From Bdellovibrio sp. qaytius (GTDB lineage Bacteria; Bdellovibrionota; Bdellovibrionia; Bdellovibrionales; Bdellovibrionaceae), in assembly GCA_004011035.1 (NCBI GenBank), contig CP025734.1:2502001-2566000 (forward strand): 64,000 nucleotides of DNA, written 5' to 3'. Of the stretch, positions 44,043-54,542 are shown piece after piece (the stretch's first letter is position 1; each line of letters begins with the position of its first letter). The notes under the pieces were generated by a model. The model searched no databases and had not been told where the DNA came from. It saw only the letters and a program-made list of their open reading frames with translations. The position numbers and the translations under genes were made by a program.

Positions 44043-44861
44043 CTACTTACGACGCTTAATGATTGATGAATCAGTACGTTTGTTATGACGAGTCTTGTAA
44101 CCTTTACAAGGCTGTCCCCAAGGTGTTACTGGGTGATGACCCTTACCAACGCCTTCACCACCGCCCAATGGATGGTCAACCGGATTCATCTTCATACCGC
44201 GCACTGAAGGTTTGATACCTCTCCAACGAGAGCGGCCTGCTTTACCAAGTTTAATGTTTTCATTATCAGTGTTACCAACTTGACCGATTGAAGCCTTACA
44301 AGTTGATAAGATTTGCTTTAATTCGCCAGACGGTAAACGTACTTGGCAATATTTTTCGCCTTTACCAGCTAAAGTTGCAGAGGTACCTGCACCACGGCAA
44401 ATTTGGCCACCCTTGCCAGGACGCATTTCAACATTGTGAATGATCGTACCAACTGGGATTGCAGTAATTGTTAAGCAATTTCCTGGTTTGATATCGGCTT
44501 TATCGCTTGAAACAACCGTATCACCAACATTTAAGCCCACTGGAGCTAAGATGTAAGCTTTGTGTCCATCAGCGTAGTGTAAAAGAGCAATACGGCAAGT
44601 TCTGTTTGGATCGTACTCGATCGCAGCAACTTTTGCTGGTACTTCTAATTTAATACGTTTGAAATCAACTAAACGGTATTTACGCTTATGCGCGCCACCT
44701 TGGTGACGAACAGTAATCATACCCGTATTGTTACGTGCAGATACTTTTTTAAGAGAAACTGTTAATGCTTTTTCCGGTTTAGTTTTAGTGATTTCTTTGA
44801 AATCGAATCCAACTATTCCGCGGCTTGCATGTGATCTAGATCCAAATACTTTTAAACCCAT
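44043..44861 (-). CDS. rplB: 50S ribosomal protein L2
   Basis: A 272-aa L2 including the peptidyl-transferase-proximal segment [24 protein letters not shown] with the conserved His and [20 protein letters not shown]. Slightly short at the N-terminus. Between rplW and rpsS. Confidence 0.98.
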   Translation of the reverse strand: MGLKVFGSRSHASRGIVGFDFKEITKTKPEKALTVSLKKVSARNNTGMITVRHQGGAHKRKYRLVDFKRIKLEVPAKVAAIEYDPNRTCRIALLHYADGHKAYILAPVGLNVGDTVVSSDKADIKPGNCLTITAIPVGTIIHNVEMRPGKGGQICRGAGTSATLAGKGEKYCQVRLPSGELKQILSTCKASIGQVGNTDNENIKLGKAGRSRWRGIKPSVRGMKMNPVDHPLGGGEGVGKGHHPVTPWGQPCKGYKTRHNKRTDSSIIKRRK

Positions 44862-44863
44862 GA

Positions 44864-45142
44864 TTATGCTCCCTCAAATAATGAAATTTTTTGGCCCGGA
44901 GCTAACTGGATGAAAGCTTTTTTCCATTTTTTCGGCACTGTAAGACCGAATTTAGAATAGCGCATATCATCGCGGCAAACTGCCGTACGGATTTTTTGAA
45001 CTTTTACATTAAAGTTAGTTTCAACTTCTTTTTTGATTTGGTCTTTAGAAGAAGATAACTCTACTTTAAATACATACGTTCCAGCTTCTGCTAAAACTGT
45101 ATTTTTTTCTGTGATTAGTGGAGATTTTAAGTGTTGTTTCAT
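44864..45142 (-). CDS. rplW: 50S ribosomal protein L23
   Basis: A 92-aa L23: [47 protein letters not shown] at 45142 follows GGGGA; the frame is open to 45169 but that would overlap rplD and add nine unconserved residues. Confidence 0.96.
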   Translation of the reverse strand: MKQHLKSPLITEKNTVLAEAGTYVFKVELSSSKDQIKKEVETNFNVKVQKIRTAVCRDDMRYSKFGLTVPKKWKKAFIQLAPGQKISLFEGA

Positions 45143-45153
45143 ATTTTCCCCGA

Positions 45154-45777
45154 TTATTCCGCAGAACATCTTTCGATGATTTTAGCTACAGAATCTTTGC
45201 TGATAACTGCGTAGTCGTATTTTAATAAATCAAAAACGTTTAAGCCTTCAACACCAGAGTATTTGTAACCAACTAAGTTACGAGCTGCGCGGCTGAAATT
45301 TTCGTTAGAAGAGTTATCAATTAAAACTGCTTTTTTAACTCCAAACGTTTGTAAACGTTTGCCTAATTCGTTTGTTTTACCTTCAGAATTCATAGAATCA
45401 ACAACTGTTAATTTGCCTTCTTTGAATAAGTGAGAAAGAGCCATTTTAAGAGCTGATTTTCTCATTTTCTTAGGTAATACATAACCGTATGAACGTGGTT
45501 GTGGACCGAACATAGTACCACCGCCAGGCATTAAAGGAGAACGAGTAGAACCTTGACGGGCATTACCAGTACCTTTTTGTTTGAATGGCTTTTTACCACC
45601 ACCGCTCACTAAACCTTTTGTTTTAGTCATGTGAGTGCCTTGACGACGACAAGCTAATTGCCATCTTACAACTGTGTGTAATACGTCTTTTTTTACTTCA
45701 ACTTCAAAAGTGTCCGCTTGTAAATCAAGTGATCCAACTTTTTCTTTTTTCCAATTAAGTACATTGATTGTAGCCAT
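45154..45777 (-). CDS. rplD: 50S ribosomal protein L4
   Basis: A 207-aa L4: RQGTHMTKTKGLVSGGGKKPFKQKGTGNARQGSTRSPLMPGGGTMFGPQPRSY (split) is the conserved tunnel loop. In E. coli L4 autoregulates the S10 operon; here the rpsJ leader is about 90 bases and no L4 target was identified. Confidence 0.97.
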   Translation of the reverse strand: MATINVLNWKKEKVGSLDLQADTFEVEVKKDVLHTVVRWQLACRRQGTHMTKTKGLVSGGGKKPFKQKGTGNARQGSTRSPLMPGGGTMFGPQPRSYGYVLPKKMRKSALKMALSHLFKEGKLTVVDSMNSEGKTNELGKRLQTFGVKKAVLIDNSSNENFSRAARNLVGYKYSGVEGLNVFDLLKYDYAVISKDSVAKIIERCSAE

Positions 45778-45779
45778 GA

Positions 45780-46442
45780 CTATTGCTCCTTAACCAGTCT
45801 AACAAGAGAATTTTTGTGTCCTGGAACTGGTCCTTTAACAAGAACTACTCCGTCAGCAGCGTTGATCTCTACGATTTCAACGTTACGAACTGTTACGTTT
45901 TCGTCACCTAAGTGACCTGGGAATTTCTTACCTGGCATAACACGGCCTGGCCATGTTCTGTTACCAGATGAACCCGGTCTTCTGTGAAATTTAGAACCGT
46001 GAGTAGCAGGGCCACCCGCGAAACTCCAACGTCTTACAGAACCTTGGAAACCTTTACCTTTAGAGCGAGAAGTGATTTTTACTAATTCACCTTTCACTAA
46101 GCTATCGATAGAGATTGCGTCACCTAACTTAACATCAGTTGGTAAGTCTTGACGGATTTCTTTAATAAAACGAGCAGCAGTTTCAAAGCCTGAACCTTTT
46201 AAGTGTCCAATTTCTGCTTTAGAAGAATTTTTAGCTTTTTTAGGAACTGATGCGATTTGAACAGCTGTGTAGCCGTCTTTTTCGTTAGTTTTGATTTGCG
46301 ACACTTTCCAAGTTTCATAGCGTAAAACTGTAACTGGTACTGCTTCACCTTTATCATTGTAAATTGTTGCCATACCCTCTTTAAACGCATAGATGCCGTT
46401 TAATTTTAGGCCAGAAGAATTTGTTTCTTGATTTTCACTCAT
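45780..46442 (-). CDS. rplC: 50S ribosomal protein L3
   Basis: A 220-aa L3: GIYAFKEGMATIYNDKGEAVPVTVL, FQGSVRRWSFAGGPATHGSKFHRRPGSSGN, PGRVMPGKKFPGHLGDENVTV. The N-terminus has a 12-residue polar extension. Confidence 0.98.
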   Translation of the reverse strand: MSENQETNSSGLKLNGIYAFKEGMATIYNDKGEAVPVTVLRYETWKVSQIKTNEKDGYTAVQIASVPKKAKNSSKAEIGHLKGSGFETAARFIKEIRQDLPTDVKLGDAISIDSLVKGELVKITSRSKGKGFQGSVRRWSFAGGPATHGSKFHRRPGSSGNRTWPGRVMPGKKFPGHLGDENVTVRNVEIVEINAADGVVLVKGPVPGHKNSLVRLVKEQ

Positions 46443-46459
46443 TATAATTCTCCCTTCTT

Positions 46460-46777
46460 TTATTCAGCTGAAAGCTTAATTTCAACATCAACGCCAGCAG
46501 ATAGATCTAATTTCATTAATTGATCGATCGTTTGTTGAGTTGGTTCAAGAATGTCTAACATTCTTTTGTGTGTTCTTACTTCGAATTGCTCACGTGATTT
46601 TTTATCAACGTGCGGAGAACGTAAAACAGTAAATCTGTTAATACGAGTAGGAAGAGGGATTGGTCCCGCTACCTTAGCTCCTGTGCGACGAGCAGTGTCC
46701 ACGATTTCTTTTGTAGATTGATCAAGTAATTTATGATCAAAGGCCTTAAGCCTAATTCTTATCTTTTGACTTTGCAT
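46460..46777 (-). CDS. rpsJ: 30S ribosomal protein S10
   Basis: A 105-aa S10: [41 protein letters not shown], then [21 protein letters not shown] at 46777 follows AGAGG; the longer frame to 46807 adds unconserved residues. First gene of the S10-spc-alpha run. tuf, usually just upstream, is absent. Confidence 0.97.
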   Translation of the reverse strand: MQSQKIRIRLKAFDHKLLDQSTKEIVDTARRTGAKVAGPIPLPTRINRFTVLRSPHVDKKSREQFEVRTHKRMLDILEPTQQTIDQLMKLDLSAGVDVEIKLSAE

Positions 46778-46876
46778 TTTTTTACCTCTTTTGCCCGTCA
46801 AAACCATTCTCCACTTGAGCTAGATAAGCCCGAATATCGCGGTGGTTTCCGTAGCTAAAAATAAACCAGAAGCGAA

Positions 46877-46905
46877 AATATCTTATAAACGACATTTAGA
46901 GTCAA
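46877..46905 (-). promoter_or_regulatory. Sigma70-type promoter of the S10 operon
   Basis: On the minus strand TTGACT (46905-46900), a 17-base spacer, then GATATT (46882-46877). The predicted start is near 46870, about 90 bases upstream of rpsJ. Confidence 0.65.
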
Positions 46906-46971
46906 CGGGAAATAATTCTTTTTTTCAGAGGGAGTTTGATGAAGGTTGCGGGACTTGAAACCGCGCCGATT

Positions 46972-46997
46972 GGGGTTCAGAAACGAACCCCTTTTTT
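46972..46997 (+). terminator. Hairpin with T-run oriented on the plus strand
   Basis: GGGGTTC (46972-46978), 6-base loop, GAACCCC (46985-46991), then six T's. The T-run is on the plus strand, i.e. antisense to the operon it lies in; on the minus strand the stem is not followed by T's, so it would not be a canonical terminator for fusA. Confidence 0.55.
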
Positions 46998-47000
46998 GAG

Positions 47001-49091
47001 TTAGCGCCCCAAACGAGTCAAGATTTCGGCCTTAACTTTTGGAGGAACTGGTGAATAATTTAAGAATTCCATACTGAAAAATGCTCGTCCTTGCGACAAA
47101 CTGCGAACGTCAGTCGAGTAGCCGAACATGTTTGCAAGTGGCACTTCAGCCGACACCATTTGGCCACCTGACGGCTTTGCAGTCATGTTATGGATTTTAC
47201 CGCGTCTAGAGTTAATATCACTCACAACACTGCCTACAAAGTCATCAGGGCAATTAACTTCAAGCTTAAACATCGGTTCAAGTAAAACTTGATTAGCTGC
47301 CTTGATCAAATCGCGGAAGGCTAAAGAGCTTGCGGCTTTACACACGATCTCGTCAGTCTTTTGCGGATCACCCGATAATGATGTAATTGTTACTTTTAGA
47401 CCCACCATAGCATAACTACCGATTGGCCCGACCTCGCAAGCCTCTTTAAGACCTTGCTCGCAAGCCTTGATCCAGTTTGGCTGAATGTCTCTTGATGCCG
47501 GAACTAAAGAAATAATCTTAATGCCTTCTGAAGGATCGATCGATTCGACTTTCAAACTAATTCGGGCGAATTTTTCTTCACCGCCAAGAAGTCTTTCAAA
47601 AGAATAATCTATTTTCGCATCGCCGTTAATAGTCTCGCGGTACGCAACCTGTGGTTTACCAACGTTGGCCTGGATTTTATATTCACGAAGCAACCGATCA
47701 ACTAAAATATCAACGTGCAGTTCGCCCATTCCTGAAAGTAGAATTTGTCCTGTTTCGGGGTCTGAGCGTAAACGACAAGACGGATCTTCGCGCTCTAAAC
47801 GCTGAAGGCCTTCCATCATTTTATCTTGCTCTGCAGATGATTTTGCTTCGACAACTACAGAGATAACTGGCTCAGGGAAAGTGATCGATTCAAACACCAC
47901 TTGGCGTGATGAATCGCACAGCGTATCGCCTGTAGTTGTGAATTTTAATCCAATGATCGCACCGATATCGCCGGCCTTGATTTCAGATACTTCTTCACGT
48001 GCATTCGCATGCATTTTTACGATTTTTTGTACGCGTTCTTTTTTTTCTGTACGTGGATTTAAAACTTGGTCGCCCACTTTTAAAGTTCCAGAGTACACAC
48101 GAATATAAGTTAACGATCCCGCAAAAGGATCATTCGCTAATTTGAAAGCTAAAGCAGCTGCTGGTTCATCAAATTTAACATGACATTCAACTGTCATATT
48201 TTCTTTGATCGGATTCATACCAACCGTTGGCGGAAGATCTAGCGGCGACGGAAGATAATCAGTCACGCCATCTAAAATTTGCTGAATGCCTTTATTTTTA
48301 AAAGCAGCCCCGCAAAATACTGGAAATACTTTTAACGTAATAACACCATGGCGAAGTGCGGCCTTTAGCTCTTCTACAGAGGGAGTTTCACCATTTAGAT
48401 ATTTTTCAACAAGAGCATCATCAAGTTCGCAAATTTGTTCGATCGTTCTTGCGCGCTCAGTTTCGAATAGCTCTTTCATATTGGCAGGAATTTCTACCGT
48501 CTGAAAATCATGCGGATTATTCGCAGCCCATGTGTAAGCTTTTGATGTCAGTAAATCACAAATACCGGCAAAGTTTTCTTCAGAGCCGATGGGGATTTGA
48601 ACTTTAATCGGATTGGCTTCTAATTTTTCTTTAATTGATTGAACGCACATATCAAAATCAGAACCTGTGCGATCCATTTTATTTACAAAACAAATTCTTG
48701 GAACTTTATGTTTATTAGCTTGGCGCCAAACAGTTTCTGACTGTGGCTCAACGCCTGATACCGCATCGTAAACTGCGATAGCACCGTCTAATACGCGAAG
48801 CGAACGCTCAACTTCAATCGTGAAATCAACGTGCCCCGGGGTATCGATGATATTAATTCTGTGATTTTTCCACGACGTAGTTGTCGCTGCAGACGTGATC
48901 GTAATACCACGCTCTTGCTCTTGCGGCATCCAATCCATAGTCGCTGCACCATCATGTACTTCGCCGATCTTGTGTGATTTACCAGTGTAGAAAAGAATAC
49001 GCTCTGTAGTTGTAGTTTTTCCCGCATCAATGTGAGCCATGATACCGATATTACGAGTAAATTTTAAGTCAGCTTCTGTTTTAACAACCAT
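47001..49091 (-). CDS. fusA: Elongation factor G
   Basis: A 696-aa translocation GTPase. G1 [11 protein letters not shown]2/switch region, G3 DTPGHVDF, G4 NKMD, then domains II-V ([11 protein letters not shown] and GGxxG-type blocks, GEVP-like [32 protein letters not shown]). ATG at 49091. It is separated from rpsG by a terminator and structured 207-base gap, and not followed by tuf. Confidence 0.98.
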   Translation of the reverse strand: MVVKTEADLKFTRNIGIMAHIDAGKTTTTERILFYTGKSHKIGEVHDGAATMDWMPQEQERGITITSAATTTSWKNHRINIIDTPGHVDFTIEVERSLRVLDGAIAVYDAVSGVEPQSETVWRQANKHKVPRICFVNKMDRTGSDFDMCVQSIKEKLEANPIKVQIPIGSEENFAGICDLLTSKAYTWAANNPHDFQTVEIPANMKELFETERARTIEQICELDDALVEKYLNGETPSVEELKAALRHGVITLKVFPVFCGAAFKNKGIQQILDGVTDYLPSPLDLPPTVGMNPIKENMTVECHVKFDEPAAALAFKLANDPFAGSLTYIRVYSGTLKVGDQVLNPRTEKKERVQKIVKMHANAREEVSEIKAGDIGAIIGLKFTTTGDTLCDSSRQVVFESITFPEPVISVVVEAKSSAEQDKMMEGLQRLEREDPSCRLRSDPETGQILLSGMGELHVDILVDRLLREYKIQANVGKPQVAYRETINGDAKIDYSFERLLGGEEKFARISLKVESIDPSEGIKIISLVPASRDIQPNWIKACEQGLKEACEVGPIGSYAMVGLKVTITSLSGDPQKTDEIVCKAASSLAFRDLIKAANQVLLEPMFKLEVNCPDDFVGSVVSDINSRRGKIHNMTAKPSGGQMVSAEVPLANMFGYSTDVRSLSQGRAFFSMEFLNYSPVPPKVKAEILTRLGR

Positions 49092-49161
49092 ATGGCGACT
49101 AACTTAAACGTATTTACAAAAATCTTCAAATCAAACTTATAACTTCATATAGTTCTTAGAT

Positions 49162-49213
49162 CTTCCGCCCACGATGGGCGGAAGAAGCGAGTGCTCGAGA
49201 GCAGAGCTCTCGA
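49162..49213 (-). promoter_or_regulatory. Two hairpins in the rpsG-fusA spacer
   Basis: CTTCCGCCC/GGGCGGAAG (49162-49170 with 49176-49184) and TCGAGAGC/GCTCTCGA (49195-49202 with 49206-49213, 3-base loop). The area is more GC-rich than its surroundings. Both lie between the rpsG terminator and fusA; a regulatory or processing role is likely but unproven. Confidence 0.5.
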
Positions 49214-49238
49214 TGCCCACGGATGGCCGCTCCTCGAC

Positions 49239-49276
49239 AAAAAAAAGCCCCGAGTATTTCTACTCAGGGCTTCAAA
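49239..49276 (-). terminator. Terminator after rpsG
   Basis: Stem AAGCCCTGAGTA / TACTCGGGGCTT (one G-U pair on the minus strand) around a GAAA loop, followed by T's on the minus strand; about 25 bases after the rpsG stop. Confidence 0.87.
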
Positions 49277-49298
49277 TTTATAAATTTGTACTAACTGA

Positions 49299-49772
49299 TT
49301 ACCAGTTGTAGTGAGCGAACGCTTTGTTCGACTCAGCCATTTTGTGTACGTCTTCACGTTTTTTGATAGAGTTACCACGGTTGTTGTAAGCATCTAAGAT
49401 TTCACCAGCTAAACGCTTAGAAAAATCTTTTTCGCCACGAGCACGTGAGTAATCAACCATCCAACGCATAGCTAAAGCTAAACGGCGTGTTGGACGAACA
49501 TCAACTGGAACTTGGTAAGTAGCTCCGCCCACGCGACGTGAACGAACTTCAATTGATGGTTTAACATTTTCAATCGCTTTTTTAAGGATTGCTAATGAAT
49601 CTTCACCTTGAACTTTACCGTTTAATTCATCTAGGGCTCCGTAAAATAATTTTTGCGCAGTCGATTTTTGACCACGTAACATGATTTTATTGATGAATTT
49701 AGCGATAACTAAATCTTTGTGAATTGGATCTGGGATAATTTCTCTTTTAAATGTACGACTTCTACGAGACAT
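49299..49772 (-). CDS. rpsG: 30S ribosomal protein S7
   Basis: A 157-aa S7: MSRRSRTFKREI, DLVIAKFINKIMLRGQKSTA, RRVGGATYQVPVDVRPTRRLALAMRWMV, KKREDVHKMAESNKAFAHYNW. 27 bases after rpsL, the usual str-operon order. Confidence 0.98.
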   Translation of the reverse strand: MSRRSRTFKREIIPDPIHKDLVIAKFINKIMLRGQKSTAQKLFYGALDELNGKVQGEDSLAILKKAIENVKPSIEVRSRRVGGATYQVPVDVRPTRRLALAMRWMVDYSRARGEKDFSKRLAGEILDAYNNRGNSIKKREDVHKMAESNKAFAHYNW

Positions 49773-49799
49773 ATGTTTATTCCTCTAAAATTTCTTAAA

Positions 49800-50174
49800 T
49801 TATTTCTTAGGTTTTTTCGCACCGTATTTAGAACGGCTACGTAAACGACCATTAACGCCTTGTAAATCTAGTGTTCCACGAACGATGTGGTAACGAACAC
49901 CTGGTAGATCTTTAACACGACCGCCACGGATCATAACAACGCTATGCTCTTGTAGATTGTGACCGATACCTGGGATGTAAGAGATAACTTCAAAGCCATT
50001 AGATAAACGAACTTTAGCTACTTTACGTAAAGCTGAATTCGGCTTCTTTGGAGTTGTAGTGTAAACGCGTGTACAAACGCCACGACGTTGCGGGCAAGCT
50101 TGTAAAGCTGGAGATTTTGTTTGGTTCTTTTGAACTGTACGCTCTTTTTTAATGAGCTGATTGATAGTAGGCAC
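49800..50174 (-). CDS. rpsL: 30S ribosomal protein S12, GTG start
   Basis: A 124-aa S12: [34 protein letters not shown] (wild-type PKKPNS, the streptomycin-sensitive form), [17 protein letters not shown]. The frame is open to 50378, but GTG at 50174 follows AAGGAG at 5 bases and matches the universal N-terminus, so the 68-residue extension is not real. Confidence 0.98.
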   Translation of the reverse strand: MPTINQLIKKERTVQKNQTKSPALQACPQRRGVCTRVYTTTPKKPNSALRKVAKVRLSNGFEVISYIPGIGHNLQEHSVVMIRGGRVKDLPGVRYHIVRGTLDLQGVNGRLRSRSKYGAKKPKK

Positions 50175-50295
50175 TCTTACTCCTTTTAAATAGGTATTAG
50201 CCTTATACATTCCAGAATATTTATAGCAATTCTGGTTAGCTATGGATTTGAACGGGCCATACCCGTAAGTTCGATTTTTAAGTCGAAGAACAAGA

Positions 50296-50324
50296 TTTGT
50301 AACCTGCCCGATCTCGAAGGTCAA
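50296..50324 (-). promoter_or_regulatory. Promoter and leader of rpsL-rpsG
   Basis: Minus strand: TTGACC (50324-50319), 17-base spacer, TACAAA (50301-50296). The predicted leader is about 115 bases and contains hairpins CCAGAAT/ATTCTGG (near 50212-50235) and ACGGG/CCCGT, possible autoregulation sites. Confidence 0.55.
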
Positions 50325-50346
50325 GCGGGGCAAGGCTTTTAACCAA

Positions 50347-50376
50347 TAAAAAAAGGACCTTTTCAGGTCCTTTTTC
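50347..50376 (-). terminator. Terminator after rpoC
   Basis: Perfect 10-bp stem AAAAGGACCT / AGGTCCTTTT with a 4-base loop and T-run on the minus strand; the str operon begins anew beyond it. Confidence 0.9.
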
Positions 50377-50417
50377 ATTCAGACCCCATTTTACTGAGGC
50401 CCTATATTTGAGGCAGA

Positions 50418-53400
50418 TTATCCGCCGAAAGGTAATGCTGCAGAATCCATATCTTCATCTTCAGCAACAACAACTTTCCATTTTTTGTAAGCTGTTAAGC
50501 CAGTACCAGCAGGGATCAAGCGACCCATGATGATATTTTCTTTTAAGCCACGTAAATGATCTGTTTTTGAATTAATAGCTGCTTCAGTAAGAACTTTCGT
50601 AGTCTCTTGGAATGACGCCGCTGAAATCCAGCTTTCAGTACTTAATGAAACTTTCGTGATACCTAATAATAGAGGTTTGAATGTAGCTGTTTGGCCACCC
50701 TCTTTAGATACACGGTCATTTTCAGTAAGCATTGTTGAACGCTCAGCTTGTTCGCCAGATAAGAACTTAGTGTCTCCTACTTCAGCGATTTCAACTTTAC
50801 GTAACATCTGACGTACGATTACTTCGATGTGCTTATCATTGATACCCACACCTTGTAGACGATAAACTTCTTGAACTTCATTAACTAAGTAAGCTGATAA
50901 TGCTTTCGCACCTAATACCGCTAGTAGATCATGCGGATTCGTAGGTCCATCAACTAACGCTTCACCGGCACGAACGAACTCACCCTCACGAACCGCAACG
51001 TGTTTACCTTTAGGAATAAGGTATTCAGTTTGTTCGCCGATTTCTGGAGTTACGATAACACGTTGTTTACCTTTTACGTCTTTACCGAAAGTTACGAAAC
51101 CATCAACTTCAGCAATGATTGCTGCGTCTTTTGGTTTACGCGCTTCGAATAATTCGGCAACGCGCGGAAGACCGCCCGTGATATCTTTCGTTTTAGAAGT
51201 TTCGCGATGTAGTTTTGCGATCACATCACCGGCATGCACATCTGCACCATCAGTAATTAATAATTGTGCGCCCACTGGAATCATGTAACGAGCTGGAATG
51301 TCGCGACCTGGAAGGTTCATTACTTTTCCTGCTGCATCAGTCATGAATACAGTTGGTTTGTTGTCTGAAGTTTTACCTTCGATAATAACTTTAGTAGCGA
51401 AACCAGTTACTGGATCCACTTGCTCAGTCATTGTTTTACCTTCAGTGATATCTTGGAACTGAATTTTAGCAGTTACTTCCGAGATAATCGGATTAGAATA
51501 CGGATCCCATTCAGCGATAGCGTTTCCTTTAGAAACTTTAGAACCATCTTTGAAGTTTAAGATTGTACCGTAAACTAATTTGAAGTTTTCGCGTTCACGA
51601 CCAGTTTCATCCATTACCAGAGCATTACCATTACGATTAAGTACTGTTAATTTGCCGGTTTTGTTTGTCACTAACTGAACGTTTTGTAATTTTAAAATAC
51701 CATCGAAACGAGTTGTATGAACTGATTGCTCAACTGAACGAGATGCCGCACCACCTAAGTGGAATGTACGCATTGTTAACTGAGTACCAGGCTCACCGAT
51801 TGATTGAGCTGCGATAATACCAACTGTTTCACCTAAGTTTACAGTCGCACCACGAGATAAATCACGGCCATAACATTTCACACAAACACCACGACGAGCT
51901 TCACAAGTTAAAGCTGAACGGATTTGGATTCTTTCGATTCCAGCATCTTCAATACGTTTAACTAAGTTTTCGTCCATTTCGCTGTTAGCTTTTAACAACA
52001 CAGTGTTAGTTGCTGGATCTATAACATCATTGATTGTTACGCGACCTAAAATACGATCAGCGATTCCAAGGATGATTTCACCTGATTCATAAACCGGAGT
52101 GATTTCTAAACCTTCTTTAGTTCCGCAATCGATTTCAGAAACTACAACGTCTTGAGCAACGTCAACTAAACGACGAGTTAAGTAACCCGAGTTCGCTGTT
52201 TTTAATGCTGTATCGGCAAGACCTTTACGAGCACCATGTGTAGAAATGAAATATTGAAGTACCGTTAAACCTTCACGGAAATTTGCCGTGATCGGTGTTT
52301 CGATAATTTCGCCTGATGGCTTAGCCATAAGACCGCGCATCGCACCTAACTGACGTAACTGATTGAACGATCCACGGGCTCCGGAATCGGCCATGACGTA
52401 AATTGGATTGAATGAAGGTCCAACGATTTCTTTACCGTTAACGATAAATTTTTGTTTCTCGATTTGACTCATCATCTCTTTGGCAACTTTATCTGAAGTT
52501 TGAGCCCAGATATCCACAACTTTATTGTAGCGCTCACCGTCGGTAATTAAACCTTCGTCGTACTGTGTTTGGATTTCTTGAACTTGTTTATCAGCATCAG
52601 CTAACATCGGAGCTTTTTGTTCTGGGATGATCATGTCATCTACAGAGATCGAAAGACCCGCTACAGTTGAGTATTTGAAACCTAACTGCATGATTTGATC
52701 GGCTAAGATACAAGTTGCTTTCGCACCTGCTAGACGGAAAGTTGTATCGATTAATGCCGCGATTGATTTTTTTGACATCGCTGTATTGATCGTTGTGAAA
52801 GGAACTTCTTTAGGTACTACATCCGAAAGGATAGAGCGGCCTACAGTAGTTTCTTCAACTTTACCTTTAATTTTAACATGACAAGTTGCTTGGATATCGA
52901 TGATTCCAGTTTCGTAAGCGTATAACGCCTCTTGAACTGAAGCGAAACGTTTACCAGCACCTTTTGCACCTGGGCGAAGACGAGTCATCCAATATAGACC
53001 CAAGACAACGTCTTGAGATGGATTGATGATCGGCTTACCATTGGCAGGCGATAAGATATTGTTCGTCGACATCATTAATACGCGAGCTTCAACTTGCGCT
53101 TCCACAGAAAGTGGAACGTGAACTGCCATCTGATCTCCATCGAAATCGGCATTGAATGCAGTACACACTAATGGATGTAATTGGATCGCTTTACCTTCGT
53201 GAAGAACTGGTTCGAAAGCTTGAATACCAAGTCTGTGAAGAGTAGGAGCACGATTTAGTAATACCGGATGCTCTTTAACTACATCAGATAAGATATCCCA
53301 TACTTCTACAGTCTCTTGATCAACTAAGCGTTTAGCTTGTTTGATTGTCGTAGCTAAGCCTTTTTCTTCAAGTTTGTTGTAAACAAACGGTTTGAATAAT

Positions 53401-54524
53401 TCTAAAGCCATTTTCTTAGGAAGACCGCATTGGTGTAACTTAAGAGTTGGTCCAACGGTAATAACCGAACGACCAGAGTAATCCACACGTTTACCTAATA
53501 AATTCTGACGGAAACGACCTTGTTTACCTTTAAGCATGTCGCTTAATGATTTAAGAGGACGTTTGTTTGGACCAGTAAATGTTTTACCGCGACGACCGTT
53601 ATCTAATAACGCATCAACCGCTTCTTGTAACATACGTTTTTCATTGCGGATGATAATGTCTGGAGCGTTAAGCTCTTGAAGACGTTTCAAACGATTATTA
53701 CGATTAATTACACGACGGTATAAATCATTTAGATCTGAAGTTGCGAAACGGCCACCATCTAATGGTACTAACGGACGTAAATCCGGTGGTAACACAGGAA
53801 GCGCTTCTAACATCATCCATTCACATTTATTAGAAGAGCCTTTGAAAGCTTCAACAACTTTTAAACGTTTAGATAATTTTTTAGTTCCAGCTTCTGATTT
53901 AGTCTCTTTAAGTTCCATACGTAACTTACGAGATAAATATTCTGGATCGATTTTGCGTAACATTTCACGAACTGCTTCACCGCCCATGCCGGCTTTGAAG
54001 TTAGGACCGAATTCGTTAAGAGCTGCATTGTATGCATCTTCATTAAGAACTGCGCCTTCTTCTAAAGTTGTCTCCATTGGATCAACAACGATGTAAGACT
54101 CACAGTAAAGAACTTTTTCTACGTCTTTTAACGATAGATTAAGTAAGTTACCGATACGTGAAGGTAATGAACGTAAGAACCAGATATGAGCAACAGGAGT
54201 TGCTAATTCGATATGGCCTAAACGTTCACGACGTACTTTAGTTTGTGTAACTTCAACGCCGCATTTTTCGCAGATGACTCCGCGATATTTCATACGTTTA
54301 TATTTACCACAAAGACATTCGTAATCTTTGATAGGTCCAAAGATTTTTGCGCAGAATAAACCGTCGCGTTCAGGTTTGAACGTACGGTAATTGATAGTTT
54401 CTGGCTTTTTAACTTCGCCGAATGACCAATCACGGATCATTTCTGGAGAAGCTAAAGAGATACGAACTGCATCAAACGAAAGTGGATCTTTTGGTTTGTC
54501 GAAAAAATTTAATAAATCTCTCAT
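50418..54524 (-). CDS. rpoC: RNA polymerase beta' subunit
   Basis: A 1368-aa beta' subunit. N-terminal zinc site CLCGKYK...CEKCG (residues about 70-90), the catalytic NADFDGDQ loop, bridge helix region and trigger loop ([20 protein letters not shown]). A second Cys cluster ([16 protein letters not shown]) lies at about 890. Encoded 18 bases after rpoB. Confidence 0.98.
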   Translation of the reverse strand: MRDLLNFFDKPKDPLSFDAVRISLASPEMIRDWSFGEVKKPETINYRTFKPERDGLFCAKIFGPIKDYECLCGKYKRMKYRGVICEKCGVEVTQTKVRRERLGHIELATPVAHIWFLRSLPSRIGNLLNLSLKDVEKVLYCESYIVVDPMETTLEEGAVLNEDAYNAALNEFGPNFKAGMGGEAVREMLRKIDPEYLSRKLRMELKETKSEAGTKKLSKRLKVVEAFKGSSNKCEWMMLEALPVLPPDLRPLVPLDGGRFATSDLNDLYRRVINRNNRLKRLQELNAPDIIIRNEKRMLQEAVDALLDNGRRGKTFTGPNKRPLKSLSDMLKGKQGRFRQNLLGKRVDYSGRSVITVGPTLKLHQCGLPKKMALELFKPFVYNKLEEKGLATTIKQAKRLVDQETVEVWDILSDVVKEHPVLLNRAPTLHRLGIQAFEPVLHEGKAIQLHPLVCTAFNADFDGDQMAVHVPLSVEAQVEARVLMMSTNNILSPANGKPIINPSQDVVLGLYWMTRLRPGAKGAGKRFASVQEALYAYETGIIDIQATCHVKIKGKVEETTVGRSILSDVVPKEVPFTTINTAMSKKSIAALIDTTFRLAGAKATCILADQIMQLGFKYSTVAGLSISVDDMIIPEQKAPMLADADKQVQEIQTQYDEGLITDGERYNKVVDIWAQTSDKVAKEMMSQIEKQKFIVNGKEIVGPSFNPIYVMADSGARGSFNQLRQLGAMRGLMAKPSGEIIETPITANFREGLTVLQYFISTHGARKGLADTALKTANSGYLTRRLVDVAQDVVVSEIDCGTKEGLEITPVYESGEIILGIADRILGRVTINDVIDPATNTVLLKANSEMDENLVKRIEDAGIERIQIRSALTCEARRGVCVKCYGRDLSRGATVNLGETVGIIAAQSIGEPGTQLTMRTFHLGGAASRSVEQSVHTTRFDGILKLQNVQLVTNKTGKLTVLNRNGNALVMDETGRERENFKLVYGTILNFKDGSKVSKGNAIAEWDPYSNPIISEVTAKIQFQDITEGKTMTEQVDPVTGFATKVIIEGKTSDNKPTVFMTDAAGKVMNLPGRDIPARYMIPVGAQLLITDGADVHAGDVIAKLHRETSKTKDITGGLPRVAELFEARKPKDAAIIAEVDGFVTFGKDVKGKQRVIVTPEIGEQTEYLIPKGKHVAVREGEFVRAGEALVDGPTNPHDLLAVLGAKALSAYLVNEVQEVYRLQGVGINDKHIEVIVRQMLRKVEIAEVGDTKFLSGEQAERSTMLTENDRVSKEGGQTATFKPLLLGITKVSLSTESWISAASFQETTKVLTEAAINSKTDHLRGLKENIIMGRLIPAGTGLTAYKKWKVVVAEDEDMDSAALPFGG

Positions 54525-54542
54525 GTTTTTCCCGCTTCCTTA

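Noticed and set aside
49145-49393. Minus-strand ORF of 82 codons overlapping the rpsG terminator
   Set aside because: Crosses the terminator and two hairpins and overlaps rpsG in another frame.
50175-50378. 68-residue N-terminal extension of rpsL
   Set aside because: It covers the predicted promoter and leader; GTG at 50174 has the ribosome site and the universal S12 N-terminus.
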